Numbered from the stretch's first letter, positions 36,382 to 46,835 are shown. The stretch is DNA of 64,000 nucleotides from Cellvibrionaceae bacterium 1162T.S.0a.05 (GCA_000964245.1 LANB01000001.1:4281501-4345500), one strand, 5' to 3'. Made by a program: numbers and translations. The notes: generated by a model from the sequence alone, not told the origin.

Positions 36382-37174
36382 AGCCTGTCTAATCGTGAGT
36401 CTTGGTTTAATTTTTTTCTGCCCTTCCATTTTTGCAGAAAACCTGAGCGCATACGACATTATGAAACGGGTTGATGAACGCTATGAGGGCGATACCCGAA
36501 CATCAAAAGCGACCTTGATTTTGATGGACAAACAAGACCGCCAGCGCGTTCGCGAAATCGAAATGAATGGCTTTGAAAAAGAGGACGTTGAGAAATCCCT
36601 GATGGTTTTTCGTAGCCCTTCAGATGTCGCGGGTACCTCTTATATGTCCTGGGACTGGAAAGATGAAAACAAGGAAGATGATGCGTGGCTCTATCTTCCC
36701 GCGCTTCAAAAAATTCGTCGGGTCGCCGCCTCTGATGAGTCTGGCTCGTTCATGGGAAGCGACTTTAGTTATGCTGACATCAACGGTTTGGAATTGAATG
36801 ACTTTAGCTACGAGATTGAGAAAGACAGTGACCCTGTCGACGGGGTCGATTGTTGGGTAATCACGACCACGCCCAAACATGACGAAGCGATCAAAACAAC
36901 AGGTTATACCTCGGCGACCAGCTGGGTAAGAAAAGATTCATTTATGATTGTTAAAGGCATTATAAATGTAAAAAAAGGGAAACGTGTAAAGTACTTTAGT
37001 GTAAAAGATATCGAGCAAATTGACGGCATATGGACAGCCCACACCTTGCAAATGATTACGACGCGTAACAATAAAAAGGAACATGCCAGCATATTAAAAA
37101 TTCGCGATGTTGTTTACAACAAAGGTGTAGACGAAAGCCTGTTTGACACAGCCGTAATGCAAAGAGGCCTGTAA
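36374..37174 (+). CDS. Outer-membrane lipoprotein-sorting-like (LolA-fold) periplasmic protein
   Basis: A 266-residue protein with a signal peptide (MPKACLIVSLGLIFF..., cleavage near IFA/EN). The mature part begins AYDIMKRVDERYEG and contains the conserved blocks MVFRSPSDVAGTSYMSW, AWLYLPALQKIRRV and FMGSDFSYADI, typical of the PF17131 'outer membrane lipoprotein-sorting' family. Such proteins are usually encoded beside MMPL-type exporters and probably carry the hydrophobic cargo across the periplasm. The start at 36374 follows AGGGAAATTGAAC and overlaps the exporter gene by 8 bases; a longer in-frame start at 36278 would lose the signal peptide and is rejected. Confidence 0.9.
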   Translation: MPKACLIVSLGLIFFCPSIFAENLSAYDIMKRVDERYEGDTRTSKATLILMDKQDRQRVREIEMNGFEKEDVEKSLMVFRSPSDVAGTSYMSWDWKDENKEDDAWLYLPALQKIRRVAASDESGSFMGSDFSYADINGLELNDFSYEIEKDSDPVDGVDCWVITTTPKHDEAIKTTGYTSATSWVRKDSFMIVKGIINVKKGKRVKYFSVKDIEQIDGIWTAHTLQMITTRNNKKEHASILKIRDVVYNKGVDESLFDTAVMQRGL

Positions 37175-37175
37175 T

Positions 37176-38522
37176 TTGTTAACACGGCTTTTACTTTTTA
37201 CAACTCTATTCATTACCAGCCATACTGCATTTACGCAGGACTTTTTTGATATTGTTGAGGTTGAGGAAACGGCCGAGGAAGTGCCAGACAGCGCACTGAA
37301 AATACGTGGGCATGTTCAACAGGATATCAAATATGGCCTGCATCAGCCGGATAGTGATTTTGCTTTCGAGCGAAATAAACGCGGCTTGAGCCAGGTACGG
37401 AGCGAAATTTTTCTCGAGGCGAAATACATATTCTCACCTGCGCTGAGTGCCCAGATCAGCGGCAAAAGCGAAATCGATTGGATGCAATGGCAGCAAGGTA
37501 ACCAGGATTGGAAACCTGAGAAATATGATAATCGCTTAAAAGATGCTTTTATCGACTATACCTTTGCCGATACCTGGTGGTTGCGTGCAGGCAAGCAAGT
37601 CTTTGCCTGGGGAGAGTCTGAAAGTTTAAGCATCACGGATATTTTAAGCACTCAGGATTTGCGCGAACCTGGCCAGGCTGAACTGGAAGACATTCGAGAG
37701 TCTGTTGCTGCTCTGTCTTTATCAAAATCAATCAACCGTCCGAGCTTACTGAGCACGCTCAATTTTGTGCTCACCTATAAGGCAGGCACAGATCTTTACG
37801 CAGAAGCCCATGAAGATTTTTATCCGAATATCAGTCTTAAACCCCTGCTTTCCAATGAACAAATTCATTTTAGTGAGCCGCGAAAAGAATGGGAAGCCGC
37901 ACTCCGCTATAGTTTAAATGCTGCCGGTGGCGATTACAGCCTGGTTTTGGGTGAGATTAATAGCAATACCCCGGAAGCCTGGTTAGCAAACGGTTTGGAT
38001 GATGGCATTCCTGATGAACTTTTTTTCCTCCAGCGCCGCCAACGTGTTTATGGCTTGAGCGCAAACAAGGCCCTGCGAGAATTTATTTTACGCAGTGAGT
38101 ACGCCTACTATGACGATAAGGACTTCTCGCAAATCGGCAATCTCCCCCTATTCCGTCAGCAGCAACAGCGATTCATGGCCGGCGCTGAATATGCAGGTTT
38201 TAATAACTGGATATTGAGTTTTGAATACAATGTCCTTAAAACAGAAATAAAAGAACACTCTGCTGAATCTGACAGTGATACGGGTTTTACTTTAAGAATT
38301 CAGAACAATGCTTTCAACGAGAAACTGACAAGTCAACTTTGGTTAATCAAACTTAGTGAGTTTGGTGGCGAAGTTGCGCGCTTAAGTTTAAGTTACAAAC
38401 CAGTCGACAATTGGGAATTTTTGGCAGCCTACATACTTTACGCCAATGACAAGCCTGATTCGACACTGTATCCTTTCCGCAAAAATGACACCCTCAATCT
38501 GGCATTCAAGTATGGCTTCTAA
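37176..38522 (+). CDS. DUF1302-like outer-membrane beta-barrel protein
   Basis: A 448-residue protein with a signal peptide (LLLFTTLFITSHTAF) and then an alternating aromatic/polar pattern through to a C-terminal Phe (LNLAFKYGF), typical of an outer-membrane beta-barrel. Blocks such as WWLRAGKQVFAWGESES recall DUF1302-type proteins that co-occur with MMPL exporters and LolA-like proteins. The start is a TTG at 37176, one base after the previous stop, with AGAGG 8 nt upstream. It likely provides the outer-membrane step of the same export system. The family assignment is by pattern and context and is less certain than for its neighbours. Confidence 0.78.
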   Translation: MLTRLLLFTTLFITSHTAFTQDFFDIVEVEETAEEVPDSALKIRGHVQQDIKYGLHQPDSDFAFERNKRGLSQVRSEIFLEAKYIFSPALSAQISGKSEIDWMQWQQGNQDWKPEKYDNRLKDAFIDYTFADTWWLRAGKQVFAWGESESLSITDILSTQDLREPGQAELEDIRESVAALSLSKSINRPSLLSTLNFVLTYKAGTDLYAEAHEDFYPNISLKPLLSNEQIHFSEPRKEWEAALRYSLNAAGGDYSLVLGEINSNTPEAWLANGLDDGIPDELFFLQRRQRVYGLSANKALREFILRSEYAYYDDKDFSQIGNLPLFRQQQQRFMAGAEYAGFNNWILSFEYNVLKTEIKEHSAESDSDTGFTLRIQNNAFNEKLTSQLWLIKLSEFGGEVARLSLSYKPVDNWEFLAAYILYANDKPDSTLYPFRKNDTLNLAFKYGF

Positions 38523-39195
38523 CACCGCTAAACAAATGGGCTCTTATCACCACGGCAACCTGAAACAAGCCTTGATTGAAGCTTACCTTACCTTACTGCA
38601 AAGTGAGAGTGCAGATAAAATTTCACTACGCAAACTCGCAGGCTATGTTGGTGTCGCTCCCACAGCCGCTTACAACCATTTCCGCGATAAGAATGAATTA
38701 ATTGTCGCCGTGAAAACCCGCTGCCTTATTCACTTCGCCGACTACCTGGAAAAGTCTGTAAAAAAGATGACCGAACCTCGCTTGCGGATTCGTAACCTTG
38801 GTAAAGCGTATTTTCAGTATTCAGTCGATCAACCTCAATACTTTAGTATATTGTTTACAACCGAAGTCGAAGACAAATACATCACTGACGATTTGATCAA
38901 TGCAGCAATGCGCGCAGAAGCCGCATTGCGTGAAGCCGTAATTGATTTATTGAAGGACAACGAACTTCCGGTGAGCAAGTACAACGAGGGTCTCGGTGCG
39001 TTTGCATGTTGGTCCCTGGCTCACGGTATAACAACCCTCGCCTCGGTTCGCATCAACCGCGCAGCGTGCGCAATGGATCGCTGGCCACGTGAATTTATGT
39101 TGGAAAACCCCAATATGGTGCGCGATGTTTTTGACTCTATGTCTGAAGTGTTAGTGGAAGGCATTCTCGCCCGCGCACGTAAAAACCCGGACTAA
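38512..39195 (+). CDS. TetR-family transcriptional regulator
   Basis: A 227-residue protein from the ATG at 38512, overlapping the barrel gene by 11 bases. The N-terminal helix-turn-helix (GSYHHGNLKQALIEAYLTLL, then ISLRKLAGYVGVAPTAAYNHFRDKNELI) is clearly TetR_N, and the C-terminal half resembles the WHG-type ligand domain. It closes the exporter operon, so it probably controls that operon through the dyads at 33905-33963 in response to the transported molecule. An internal ATG in front of GSYHHGN is an alternative start. Confidence 0.9.
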   Translation: MASNTAKQMGSYHHGNLKQALIEAYLTLLQSESADKISLRKLAGYVGVAPTAAYNHFRDKNELIVAVKTRCLIHFADYLEKSVKKMTEPRLRIRNLGKAYFQYSVDQPQYFSILFTTEVEDKYITDDLINAAMRAEAALREAVIDLLKDNELPVSKYNEGLGAFACWSLAHGITTLASVRINRAACAMDRWPREFMLENPNMVRDVFDSMSEVLVEGILARARKNPD

Positions 39196-39199
39196 AAAG

Positions 39200-39210
39200 C
39201 CCCCCCCCCC
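39200..39210. repeat. C11 homopolymer tract
   Basis: A run of eleven C residues a few bases after the TetR stop and just before the end of the convergent trhO gene. Long homopolymers are slippage-prone, but this one is intergenic and cannot shift a reading frame. It may also be a place of sequencing error. Confidence 0.8.
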
Positions 39211-39223
39211 TCATATTTTATAT

Positions 39224-40162
39224 TCAGGAACCCGTTTGGTTTTTACGAGCAGACACACCGATGTGCACTTCGTTTCTTTGTTTAGCCAAACGAATTTGTT
39301 TTTGCCTTTCCGCAAATCGCTGACGTTGATCCTCACTTAATTTGTCGTGACAACGTGGACAGGCCACGCCTTCTTCAAAAAGTGGTGACAATTTATCGTC
39401 ATCCGTAATCGGATGACGGCAACCGTGACAAAGATCATAGGAGCCCTTTTCCAGTTTGTGATTGACAGCAACGCGGTTATCAAACACGAAGCACTCGCCT
39501 TTCCACAAACTTTCCTCTTCCGGAACATCCTCCAGGTATTTAAGTATGCCACCCTTTAAGTGATAAACCTCTTCAAAGCCTTGTTGTTTCATAAAGGCCG
39601 TGGATTTTTCACAGCGAATCCCACCGGTACAGAACATGGCAACCTTCTTATTTTTTGCAGGGTCCATATTACGTGCAACGTAATCCGGCAATTCGCGAAA
39701 ACTCTCGGTATGGGGATCAAGAGCACCTTTAAAGGTGCCGATTTCATATTCGTAATAATTACGCGTATCAATCACCGTCACATCCGGGTCGCTGATCAAT
39801 GCATTCCAATCCTTCGCTTCAACATAGGTCCCGACTATTGCATTGGGATCAATGTCTTCCACCCCCATGGTGACGATTTCTTTTTTAAGTTTCACTTTCA
39901 TACGATAAAAGGGTTGCGATTCTTCGTAACTCTCCTTGTGTTCCAGACCTTCAAAACAAGGGTCAGCGCGAAGATGATTTAACAGTGCGTCTATGGCTGC
40001 GCGCGTACCGCTGACCGTGCCGTTAATCCCTTCGCGTGCAAGCAGCAAGGTCCCCTTTAAATGGTGCGAACGACAAAATTCGAGGAGAGCTTCGCGGCGC
40101 GCCTTGTAATCGTCGAGACGAACAAACTTATAAAGTGCAGCGATGACAATCGGCTGATTCAA
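39224..40162 (-). CDS. trhO: tRNA uridine(34) 5-hydroxylase TrhO (rhodanese-domain, YceA family)
   Basis: A 312-residue cytoplasmic enzyme that makes 5-hydroxyuridine at the wobble position of tRNAs, using O2. It has the N-terminal acylphosphatase-like part ([17 protein letters not shown]), then a rhodanese domain with catalytic loop [10 protein letters not shown] (Cys178 here; Cys179 in E. coli), and a C-terminal Cys-rich segment (CHGC ... CPRC) that could bind a metal. The start is taken as TTG at 40162 because GGGAG lies 6 nt upstream and it overlaps the bolA stop (TTGA). An upstream ATG at 40219 lies inside bolA and would add 19 unlikely residues. Confidence 0.93.
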   Translation of the reverse strand: MNQPIVIAALYKFVRLDDYKARREALLEFCRSHHLKGTLLLAREGINGTVSGTRAAIDALLNHLRADPCFEGLEHKESYEESQPFYRMKVKLKKEIVTMGVEDIDPNAIVGTYVEAKDWNALISDPDVTVIDTRNYYEYEIGTFKGALDPHTESFRELPDYVARNMDPAKNKKVAMFCTGGIRCEKSTAFMKQQGFEEVYHLKGGILKYLEDVPEEESLWKGECFVFDNRVAVNHKLEKGSYDLCHGCRHPITDDDKLSPLFEEGVACPRCHDKLSEDQRQRFAERQKQIRLAKQRNEVHIGVSARKNQTGS

Positions 40163-40503
40163 GACTTGCTCCCTCCCAGACACTGTGGAGATGCGGGCAC
40201 GGATCCTCGTTCGGCCCATTCCGCGTCACTGTATAGGTGAAGTGCCAGCGCATGGACACCAGTGGACATTTCCTCGTGAAACAGGCTGTAAACAGCCTGG
40301 TGGCGACGAACCCGGCTTAGCGCATCGAACTGCCCGGATACCATTACCAGTTTAAAGTGGGTCTCCGAATTCGCTGGAACATTGTGCATATGGCTCTCAT
40401 TGATCAATTCAATGTGCGAGGGCTGGAAGTTCTCACGCAATTTTTCGATCATTTTGCTTTGGACAGGCGCACTATTCGTCATTTCGTCGCTTAATTTGGT
40501 CAT
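40159..40503 (-). CDS. bolA: BolA-family protein
   Basis: A 114-residue BolA homologue. Residues [33 protein letters not shown] and [13 protein letters not shown] (cited in part) align well with E. coli BolA, including the SxSHF-type segment and the C-terminal ASPxC motif. BolA proteins work with monothiol glutaredoxins in Fe-S cluster trafficking and affect cell shape and stress responses. An internal ATG (MTNSAPVQ) could also be the start. It is coupled to trhO by a 4-base overlap. Confidence 0.93.
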   Translation of the reverse strand: MTKLSDEMTNSAPVQSKMIEKLRENFQPSHIELINESHMHNVPANSETHFKLVMVSGQFDALSRVRRHQAVYSLFHEEMSTGVHALALHLYSDAEWAERGSVPASPQCLGGSKS

Positions 40504-40763
40504 TCATACTCACTTTTTGCATCTGCTATGGCAATTTTACGCTGGCGAACTAAACTTAAAGTACGTTTATTATAACGCCAAATACAGGACCAAATTTTAC
40601 ACTATTGAGCTGCTTATAAATGCAACCAATAGCGCTTGAATGACGATGCAGGCCATCACCGGTGCCGCTGACATCGTGCAGTGTAAATTCAGGAAAACGG
40701 CCAGCCAAAAGCCAGGCTTAACGCGGCGAGAGCCGCATAAGTTGTAGAAGTGTAGAACGATTT

Positions 40764-41015
40764 ATGAATAAGAAGCCCATGGATACTACTGTCATTTTCG
40801 TTAATCGACGCAAAGGTAATGACCGCCGGGAAGATAGTGACCCGTGCAAGGACATTCCGGTCGATCTTTATCACCGCAAGCGTCGAAAATCCAAGGAACG
40901 CCGAGACACCGGTAAGTCTTTGACTGACGATTATTATTCCTACATGCAAAAAGTGCTTGAAAACCTCCAGCAGAAGTCTGCATCCGATAAACCTTCTGAT
41001 AAATCCTCGCTCTAG
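40764..41015 (+). CDS. Small Arg/Lys-rich hypothetical protein
   Basis: An 83-residue, very basic protein with a patterned core: VNRRKGNDRR, DPCKDIP, DLYHRKRRKSKERRD, DDYYSYMQ. The repeated RR/ERR spacing and the regular ending look like real coding sequence rather than chance. I recognise no characterised function. The start may be ATG 40764 or ATG 40779 (MDTTVIFVNRR). It stands alone between bolA and the MITE-like element. Confidence 0.55.
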   Translation: MNKKPMDTTVIFVNRRKGNDRREDSDPCKDIPVDLYHRKRRKSKERRDTGKSLTDDYYSYMQKVLENLQQKSASDKPSDKSSL

Positions 41016-41022
41016 CGCTTTG

Positions 41023-41169
41023 CTAGGAAACCTCTGAAAAATGGCCTATTTTCCCTGTGGCGGCGTCAGCTCCGTGCTCGAATCCTCATTTACTTCAGTA
41101 AACTCCGGTTCTCCGCGCGGTGCTTCCTTGCCACAGAAAAAATATTTCCATTTTTCAGAGGTTCCCTAG
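41023..41169. mobile_element. 147-bp MITE-like palindromic element with 22-bp terminal inverted repeats
   Basis: The ends CTAGGAAACCTCTGAAAAAT.. (41023-41044) and ..ATTTTTCAGAGGTTCCCTAG (41148-41169) are inverted copies matching at 21 of 22 positions. The pairing continues inward (CCTGTGGC at 41054 against GCCACAG near 41130) and a central hairpin TTTACT-TC-AGTAAA lies in the middle, so the whole unit can fold into one long stem. Both ends finish in CTAG, which could include a TA or CTAG target duplication. It has no coding capacity. It looks like a non-autonomous transposable element or other dispersed palindromic repeat. It could also end transcription of the upstream small gene. Confidence 0.7.
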
Positions 41170-41290
41170 ATCAATTTTTTCTAAGGCCGCGTTGAATCGC
41201 GCGGCGACTTCCCTCCCCCAGCCGCCAAGGCCATCTATACTTTTAAAACCACGCTTTGTTCATTTGATGTATTTGGAGACGTCATCCACA

Positions 41291-41914
41291 ATGTTGAACC
41301 CCGCTGAACTCAAAATCACTCTGGCCACCTTGAATAGCCGGCGTAGCTGGTTACAAAAACAAAGTACTGACGCCAGTCAGGATGAGTCCAAACGCAAGGA
41401 ACATGTGGAAGCGATCAAACTCATTGATAGTGCCATGCAAAAGTTGGCACAAAGTAGCAAAGCACCTGCCTCGTCTGGGCCTAACCGCAAGAAACCCGGG
41501 TTAAGCGCACTGGTCGCCGAGGATGAGCCGACCTCAGCAAGTATTCTGAAGGATTTACTTGAGGATCTCGGTTTTAAGGAAATTGACGTCGCGACTGATG
41601 GCGTGGCGGCCTTTGACAGAATCAAGGGCAGCAAGGAACCCTACGACGTGATACTTTGTGACTGGGACATGCCGGAATTGAATGGTCTCGAGGTTTATCA
41701 AAAAGCCAAAGCATCCAATACCTTACGCGGCGCGCACTTTATGATGGTCACTGGCGTGTCGGAAGCATCCCGAATTCGTGAAGCCATTGAACAGGGCATT
41801 CAGGACTACTTGGTCAAACCCGTAGACGCCGACGCCCTCGAAGGTAAAATCAAAGCGGCGCTGGGCGAGCGCTTCCCCTCAGGGAAAAACGCTTCGCAAA
41901 AAAAGGCCGGTTAA
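41291..41914 (+). CDS. CheY-like response regulator with N-terminal extension
   Basis: A 207-residue protein. Residues 1-70 are a helical, charged extension of unknown role; residues ~72-192 form a receiver domain with acidic pocket Glu77/Asp78/Glu79, phospho-acceptor Asp124 ([12 protein letters not shown]), Thr154 and Lys176 (LVKPVD). The [11 protein letters not shown] and VKPVD motifs are close to chemotaxis CheY proteins. There is no output domain, so it probably acts by protein contact. No kinase gene is adjacent. The start at 41291 is preferred over longer in-frame starts that run into the MITE-like element; the ribosome site (GGAG) is 12 nt away and not ideal. Confidence 0.82.
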   Translation: MLNPAELKITLATLNSRRSWLQKQSTDASQDESKRKEHVEAIKLIDSAMQKLAQSSKAPASSGPNRKKPGLSALVAEDEPTSASILKDLLEDLGFKEIDVATDGVAAFDRIKGSKEPYDVILCDWDMPELNGLEVYQKAKASNTLRGAHFMMVTGVSEASRIREAIEQGIQDYLVKPVDADALEGKIKAALGERFPSGKNASQKKAG

Positions 41915-43347
41915 GCGCCGATACGCAGGATTTTCATGGTGTTGGTACCGCCCAGCGCATAGCTATCGCCCTTGGACATGATAACCAGATCACCGTCATC
42001 AATGACATTCAGCGACTTTAACAAGTCTACGGCTGATTGATTCACCTGCTCATAAGGGATGTCGTGGTGGTTAAAACGGATTGTCTGCACCCCGCGAAAC
42101 AAAGCCGCCCGGCGCAAGGTGTCTTCATTGGATGACAAGGCGTAAATAGGCAAGCGAGCACCAAAACGAGACATTAACAGCGGTGTCGAGCCAGATTCCG
42201 TCAAGGAAATAATACACTTCACCCCTTTCATCTGGTTTGCGGTATACATCGCGGCCAACGCAATTGATTCGTCAATGGCTTCGTACTGCCCTTCACCACG
42301 AAGAGGGTGGGATTCCGCATTAGGATGACGCTCAGCACCAAGAATAACGCGAACCATCGCTTCCACGGTTTGCACGGGATATTGCCCTGCTGCGGTTTCG
42401 GCCGACAGCATCACAGCATCAGTCCCGTCCAACACGGCATTGGCAACGTCAAAGACTTCTGCTCGTGTAGGCAGCGGGCTGCTGATCATGGATTCCATCA
42501 TTTGTGTGGCGGTGATCACGCAACGGTTGAGGGCACGGGCGCGTTCGATAATTTTTTTCTGTACACCGATCAACTGGGCATCGCCGATTTCAACGCCGAG
42601 GTCACCGCGCGCGACCATCACGGCATCTGAAGCCAGAATGATGTCATCCAGGACCTGCTCATTTTCGACGGATTCGGCACGCTCAATTTTGGCCACCAGA
42701 TGGATATCCCCTCCGGCTTCCTTGACCAATTGTCGTGCAAGGTTCATATCCTCTGCCGAACGCGGGAAAGAGACAGCCAGATAATCCACGCCTATAGCAA
42801 CGGCAGTCTTGATGTCTTCCTTGTCTTTTTCCGTCAAAGCGGGAGCAGTCAGGCCACCCCCCTGACGGTTAATCCCTTTATTGTTGCTCAACTTGCCAGG
42901 CACGATAACTGTTGTGTGCACCCGTGGGCCTTCAACTGAATTGACTTCCAATACGACACGGCCATCATCAAGTAGCAGATGATCACCGGGGTTGACGTCA
43001 TTTGGCAGCTCCTTGTAATCAATTCCCACTTCTTTCTGGTTACCAGCCATGGTCTCCAGCGAGGCATCCAGGGCAAATGCATCACCAACATTCAACTGAA
43101 TTGGGCCGTCGGCAAAACGTGCAATACGGATTTTGGGGCCTTGAAGGTCGCCGAGAACCGCCACATAGCAATTGTGTTTAGCCGCATATTCACGCACGGC
43201 TTGTGCACGATTTTTGTGGTCTTCCGGGCTACCGTGGGAGAAGTTCATACGTACAACATTGACACCCGCGAGGACCAGTTTTTCCAAAACACCGGGTTCG
43301 TCTGTTGCCGGTCCAAGGGTGCTAACGATTTTTGTACGTCTAAACAT
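41911..43347 (-). CDS. pyk: Pyruvate kinase
   Basis: A 478-residue glycolytic enzyme (phosphoenolpyruvate + ADP to pyruvate + ATP). It begins [12 protein letters not shown]; other conserved blocks are [29 protein letters not shown], and the pyruvate-kinase signature around ATQMMESMI followed by [27 protein letters not shown] (given in part). The C-terminal allosteric domain is complete. It appears to be of the PykA (type II) group, but I would not insist on this. Its end overlaps the convergent response-regulator gene by 4 bases. It sits next to oadGAB, so both act on the pyruvate node. Confidence 0.97.
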   Translation of the reverse strand: MFRRTKIVSTLGPATDEPGVLEKLVLAGVNVVRMNFSHGSPEDHKNRAQAVREYAAKHNCYVAVLGDLQGPKIRIARFADGPIQLNVGDAFALDASLETMAGNQKEVGIDYKELPNDVNPGDHLLLDDGRVVLEVNSVEGPRVHTTVIVPGKLSNNKGINRQGGGLTAPALTEKDKEDIKTAVAIGVDYLAVSFPRSAEDMNLARQLVKEAGGDIHLVAKIERAESVENEQVLDDIILASDAVMVARGDLGVEIGDAQLIGVQKKIIERARALNRCVITATQMMESMISSPLPTRAEVFDVANAVLDGTDAVMLSAETAAGQYPVQTVEAMVRVILGAERHPNAESHPLRGEGQYEAIDESIALAAMYTANQMKGVKCIISLTESGSTPLLMSRFGARLPIYALSSNEDTLRRAALFRGVQTIRFNHHDIPYEQVNQSAVDLLKSLNVIDDGDLVIMSKGDSYALGGTNTMKILRIGA

Positions 43348-43436
43348 AGAAACTCCGAAGGGATGAAGGGCCAGTTGAATGGGGCGGCATTCTACACCAA
43401 GCCGCCACTATCTTTAAACCGGGAAAAAACGCTTTA

Positions 43437-44744
43437 CTACATGGAACTGACAATGGAAATCATCACGCCTGCAGCCACCGCTGAGCCGATGACACCCGCC
43501 ACGTTAGGCCCCATGGCATGCATAAGCAGATAATTTTGCGGGTTCGCTTCCATGCCCAATTTGTTTGATACCCGCGCGGCCATTGGCACTGCGCTGACCC
43601 CCGCCGAACCGATAAGCGGGTTAATTTTCTGTTTACTGAATACGTTCATCAGTTTCGCCATCAACACACCTGTCGCGGTACCAATGCCGAAGGCGACGAT
43701 CCCAAGCAGCAAAATACCGAGCGTTTTCGGATCGAGAAATTTATCCGCTGCCAATTTGGAGCCCACTGCGAGACCCAGAAAAATGGTTGTGATGTTAATT
43801 AACGCATTTTGGGCGGTATCAGAAAGGCGGTGCACGACACCCGATTCACGCATCAGATTACCAAAGCAAAACATGCCTAAAAGTGGGGCGGCGTCTGGCA
43901 AAATCAACGCAACCAGAATCAACAAAATAATCGGGAACATTATTTTTTCGCGCTGACTCACAGTACGCAATTGTTTCATTTCGATTTTGCGTTCTGCCTC
44001 GTTGGTCAATAAGCGCATAATTGGCGGCTGGATGAGTGGAACAAGTGCCATGTAGGAATAGGCCGCAACCGCAATGGCACCGAGCAAATCCGGTGCAAGT
44101 TTACTGGCAACATAAATCGCCGTTGGACCATCGGCACCGCCAATAATGCCAATGGCTGCGGCATCAGCAATGCTGAAATCCATCAAGCCACTTGCACTTA
44201 AGCCGACAGCACCAATGACCGTTGCGAAAATACCAAATTGTGCGGCAGCGCCAAGAAACAGCGTGCGCGGGTTGGCGAGCAAGGGGCCAAAGTCTGTCAT
44301 CGCACCGACACCCATAAAAATAATCAGAGGTGCGGCACCACTGGCAATGGCAACCGAGTAGAAGTTGTAGAGCATGCCATTGTGATAACCCGCAGCTATT
44401 GCCGCTTTATGCAACTCCTCCTGGAGAGACAAAGGCGCAGAGCCATAAGCCGCCAATAACTCCTTAGTCGTTTCCCAGCTCTGAATTCCGAGGGTTTGAA
44501 CCGCTGCTGCCAGAAAATCTGCATCTCCTGAAACCAGGGCATTTTCCACTGCCGATAGCGCGAGACCGGCACCGGGAATATTGGCCAACAATCCACCAAA
44601 ACCTATAGGCACAAGTAAAAGAGGTTCAAAGCCTTTACGTATGGCAAGAAACAGTAAACCCAGGCAAATTGCTACCATGATGATCTGGTTAGCCTGCATC
44701 TGATACAGGCCCGAGTCCTGCCAAAGACCGATAAAATTATCCAT
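43437..44744 (-). CDS. oadB: Oxaloacetate decarboxylase beta subunit, Na+ pump
   Basis: A 435-residue polytopic membrane protein, the Na+-translocating, carboxybiotin-decarboxylating subunit. The ion-site motif [17 protein letters not shown] is visible (Asp near residue 204), as is the second conserved region [14 protein letters not shown] near the C-terminus. Nine or more hydrophobic segments span the protein. It is the last gene of the oadG-oadA-oadB operon, 10 bp after oadA. Confidence 0.96.
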   Translation of the reverse strand: MDNFIGLWQDSGLYQMQANQIIMVAICLGLLFLAIRKGFEPLLLVPIGFGGLLANIPGAGLALSAVENALVSGDADFLAAAVQTLGIQSWETTKELLAAYGSAPLSLQEELHKAAIAAGYHNGMLYNFYSVAIASGAAPLIIFMGVGAMTDFGPLLANPRTLFLGAAAQFGIFATVIGAVGLSASGLMDFSIADAAAIGIIGGADGPTAIYVASKLAPDLLGAIAVAAYSYMALVPLIQPPIMRLLTNEAERKIEMKQLRTVSQREKIMFPIILLILVALILPDAAPLLGMFCFGNLMRESGVVHRLSDTAQNALINITTIFLGLAVGSKLAADKFLDPKTLGILLLGIVAFGIGTATGVLMAKLMNVFSKQKINPLIGSAGVSAVPMAARVSNKLGMEANPQNYLLMHAMGPNVAGVIGSAVAAGVMISIVSSM

Positions 44745-44754
44745 GCGCGCCGCC

Positions 44755-46539
44755 TCAGCCCAAACTCAGTAAGGTGTCGCCAACAGCGACAACATCGCCC
44801 GCCTTGACCTGGATTCCGCTGACGATCCCCGCTTTGGGTGCGCTCACCTGTGTTTCCATTTTCATGGCTTCGAGTACCAGTAAGGCTTCGCCCTCTGCAA
44901 CTTCCTGGCCTTCGGTCACGAGAACTTTAAAAATATTTCCCGCAAGTGGTGCATTGACAGCCAGGCCTTCTCCGCTGTTGATCGCGCCCGATCCGCTTGT
45001 ATTCGATGCGCCCAAGGCTTTAATTCCGGTTAAATCCCCACCTTCATTGACGGTGACCGTATAAGAACGTCCTTCAACACTTACGGTATAGACCTCTTCA
45101 CCGCCTTCGTTGAGTACTGCGGCACTTTCCTTACCTGTCGGCGCTTTTTCAAAGGCGTCCGGGTTGCCGCGATTTTTCAAAAACTTCAAACCAATTTGTG
45201 GGAAAAGTGCGTAAGTTAGCACATCGTCAATTTCACTTTCGCCGCTCGCAAGGCTGATCTTGTCTTCAGAGGCTTTCTGCTTGAGTTCTGCGCGCAGTTT
45301 GTCCATTTCCGGTTCCAATAAATCCGCAGGACGACACGTGACCACATCTTCGCCCTCCTCAAGAACCTGTTTTTGCAAGTCTGCATTCATTGGTGCGGGT
45401 GTTGCGCCGTACTGGCCTTTCAAAATAGCGCGTGTTTCTTTAGAGATATTTTTGTAACGGCCGCCACTTAATATATTCATTACCGCCTGGGTGCCAACTA
45501 TTTGCGAAGTGGGTGTCACCAGAGGAATAAAACCGAGGTCTTCGCGCACTCTTGGAATTTCAGCCAATACTGCGTCGAATTTATCTTCGGCACCCTGCTC
45601 CTTAAGTTGATTTTCCATATTGGTAAGCATCCCACCAGGAACTTGTGCACTGAGGATGCGCCCATCGACGCCTTTCAGTGACCCTTCGAATTTCGCATAT
45701 TTTTTTCGAACTTCACGGAAGTAGGCGGCAATCTCTTCCAGTAATTTTAAATCCAGACCCGTGTCGCGATCGCGGCCTTCGAGAATTGCAACCATGGTTT
45801 CTGTCGGGCTGTGACCATAGGTCATCGACATGGATGAAATGGCAGTATCAATATTGTCAATGCCTGCTTCTACACATTTAAGATTGGTTGCATGCGCAAG
45901 ACCCGTTGTTGCATGGCATTGCATATGAATTGGAATAGCACAGGCTGCTTTTAATTTTTTAACTAATTCGTAACCCTCGTAAGGTTTAAGCAAACCCGCC
46001 ATATCTTTAATGGCAATGGAGTCGGCCCCCATGTCTTCAATACGTTTGCCCTGCTCTACCCACAAATCAATATTGTGCACCGGGCTCAAGGTGTAAGAGA
46101 TTGTGCCCTGAGCATGTTTGCCTTGTTTCTTCACTGCTTTTAATGCGGTTTCAATGTTGCGCATATCATTCATCGCATCAAAAACACGAAACACATCGAC
46201 GCCATTGATGGCTGCACGTTCAACAAATTTTTCCACAACATCGTCAGCATAGTGGCGATATCCAAGAATATTTTGACCGCGAAACAACATTTGTTGCGGA
46301 GTATTGGGCATGGCTTTCTTGAGTTCACGAATGCGATCCCAGGGGTCTTCACCAAGAAAGCGAATACAGGCATCAAAAGTTGCCCCACCCCAACTTTCGA
46401 GCGACCAGAAACCGACTTTATCAAGCTTCTCGGCAATGGGCAGCATGTCATCAATACGCATGCGAGTGGCAAACAGTGATTGGTGCGCATCGCGCAAAAC
46501 CAGCTCAGTAATACCCAAGGGTTTCGGGGTTTCACTCAT
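44755..46539 (-). CDS. oadA: Oxaloacetate decarboxylase alpha subunit (carboxyltransferase + biotin carrier)
   Basis: A 594-residue cytoplasmic subunit. The N-terminal carboxyltransferase domain starts with [18 protein letters not shown] and has the metal-binding surroundings of [13 protein letters not shown] linker rich in Ala/Pro/Gly follows, then a C-terminal biotinyl domain with VLEAMKMET, where Lys560 would carry biotin. It transfers CO2 from oxaloacetate to biotin for OadB. It lies 35 bp after oadG. Confidence 0.97.
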   Translation of the reverse strand: MSETPKPLGITELVLRDAHQSLFATRMRIDDMLPIAEKLDKVGFWSLESWGGATFDACIRFLGEDPWDRIRELKKAMPNTPQQMLFRGQNILGYRHYADDVVEKFVERAAINGVDVFRVFDAMNDMRNIETALKAVKKQGKHAQGTISYTLSPVHNIDLWVEQGKRIEDMGADSIAIKDMAGLLKPYEGYELVKKLKAACAIPIHMQCHATTGLAHATNLKCVEAGIDNIDTAISSMSMTYGHSPTETMVAILEGRDRDTGLDLKLLEEIAAYFREVRKKYAKFEGSLKGVDGRILSAQVPGGMLTNMENQLKEQGAEDKFDAVLAEIPRVREDLGFIPLVTPTSQIVGTQAVMNILSGGRYKNISKETRAILKGQYGATPAPMNADLQKQVLEEGEDVVTCRPADLLEPEMDKLRAELKQKASEDKISLASGESEIDDVLTYALFPQIGLKFLKNRGNPDAFEKAPTGKESAAVLNEGGEEVYTVSVEGRSYTVTVNEGGDLTGIKALGASNTSGSGAINSGEGLAVNAPLAGNIFKVLVTEGQEVAEGEALLVLEAMKMETQVSAPKAGIVSGIQVKAGDVVAVGDTLLSLG

Positions 46540-46574
46540 GGAAGGTGCCTCTGAAAGTTTTTCTGAATTTTGTA

Positions 46575-46835
46575 TTAGCGCTTGGCGCGATGTTCTGCCA
46601 GGGCTTTTTGTATGGCTTGGAGAATTTCCGGCTTGACACTTTCGCCAGTGCCTCTCGCTTTACCGGCGGCCGGTGTTGATGCCGCTTTGTTGACTTCAGC
46701 AACGGGGAAGAAGGTATTAATTACAAACGACATGCCCGCAGTACACAAGACTAACAAGGTCAGGAATACAAACACCGTTCCCATACCAAAAAGCATGAGA
46801 TCCATTCCCTGTTGCATAATAGATTGATCGAGCAT
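46575..46835 (-). CDS. oadG: Oxaloacetate decarboxylase gamma subunit
   Basis: An 86-residue protein with a single N-terminal membrane helix ([22 protein letters not shown], residues ~16-38) and a hydrophilic Ala/Glu-rich tail, as in OadG proteins that assemble alpha and beta and bind zinc. It is the first gene of the oadGAB operon, divergent from dusC. Confidence 0.9.
   Translation of the reverse strand: MLDQSIMQQGMDLMLFGMGTVFVFLTLLVLCTAGMSFVINTFFPVAEVNKAASTPAAGKARGTGESVKPEILQAIQKALAEHRAKR

Noticed and set aside
39200-39210. C11 tract as a phase-variation switch
   Set aside because: It lies after the TetR stop and outside any promoter or start region of the convergent genes, so length changes should not switch expression.
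43383-43406. GGCGGC-N12-GCCGCC hairpin between oadB and pyk as a terminator
   Set aside because: The stem is only 6 bp with a 12-nt loop and has no T tract; too weak to call.
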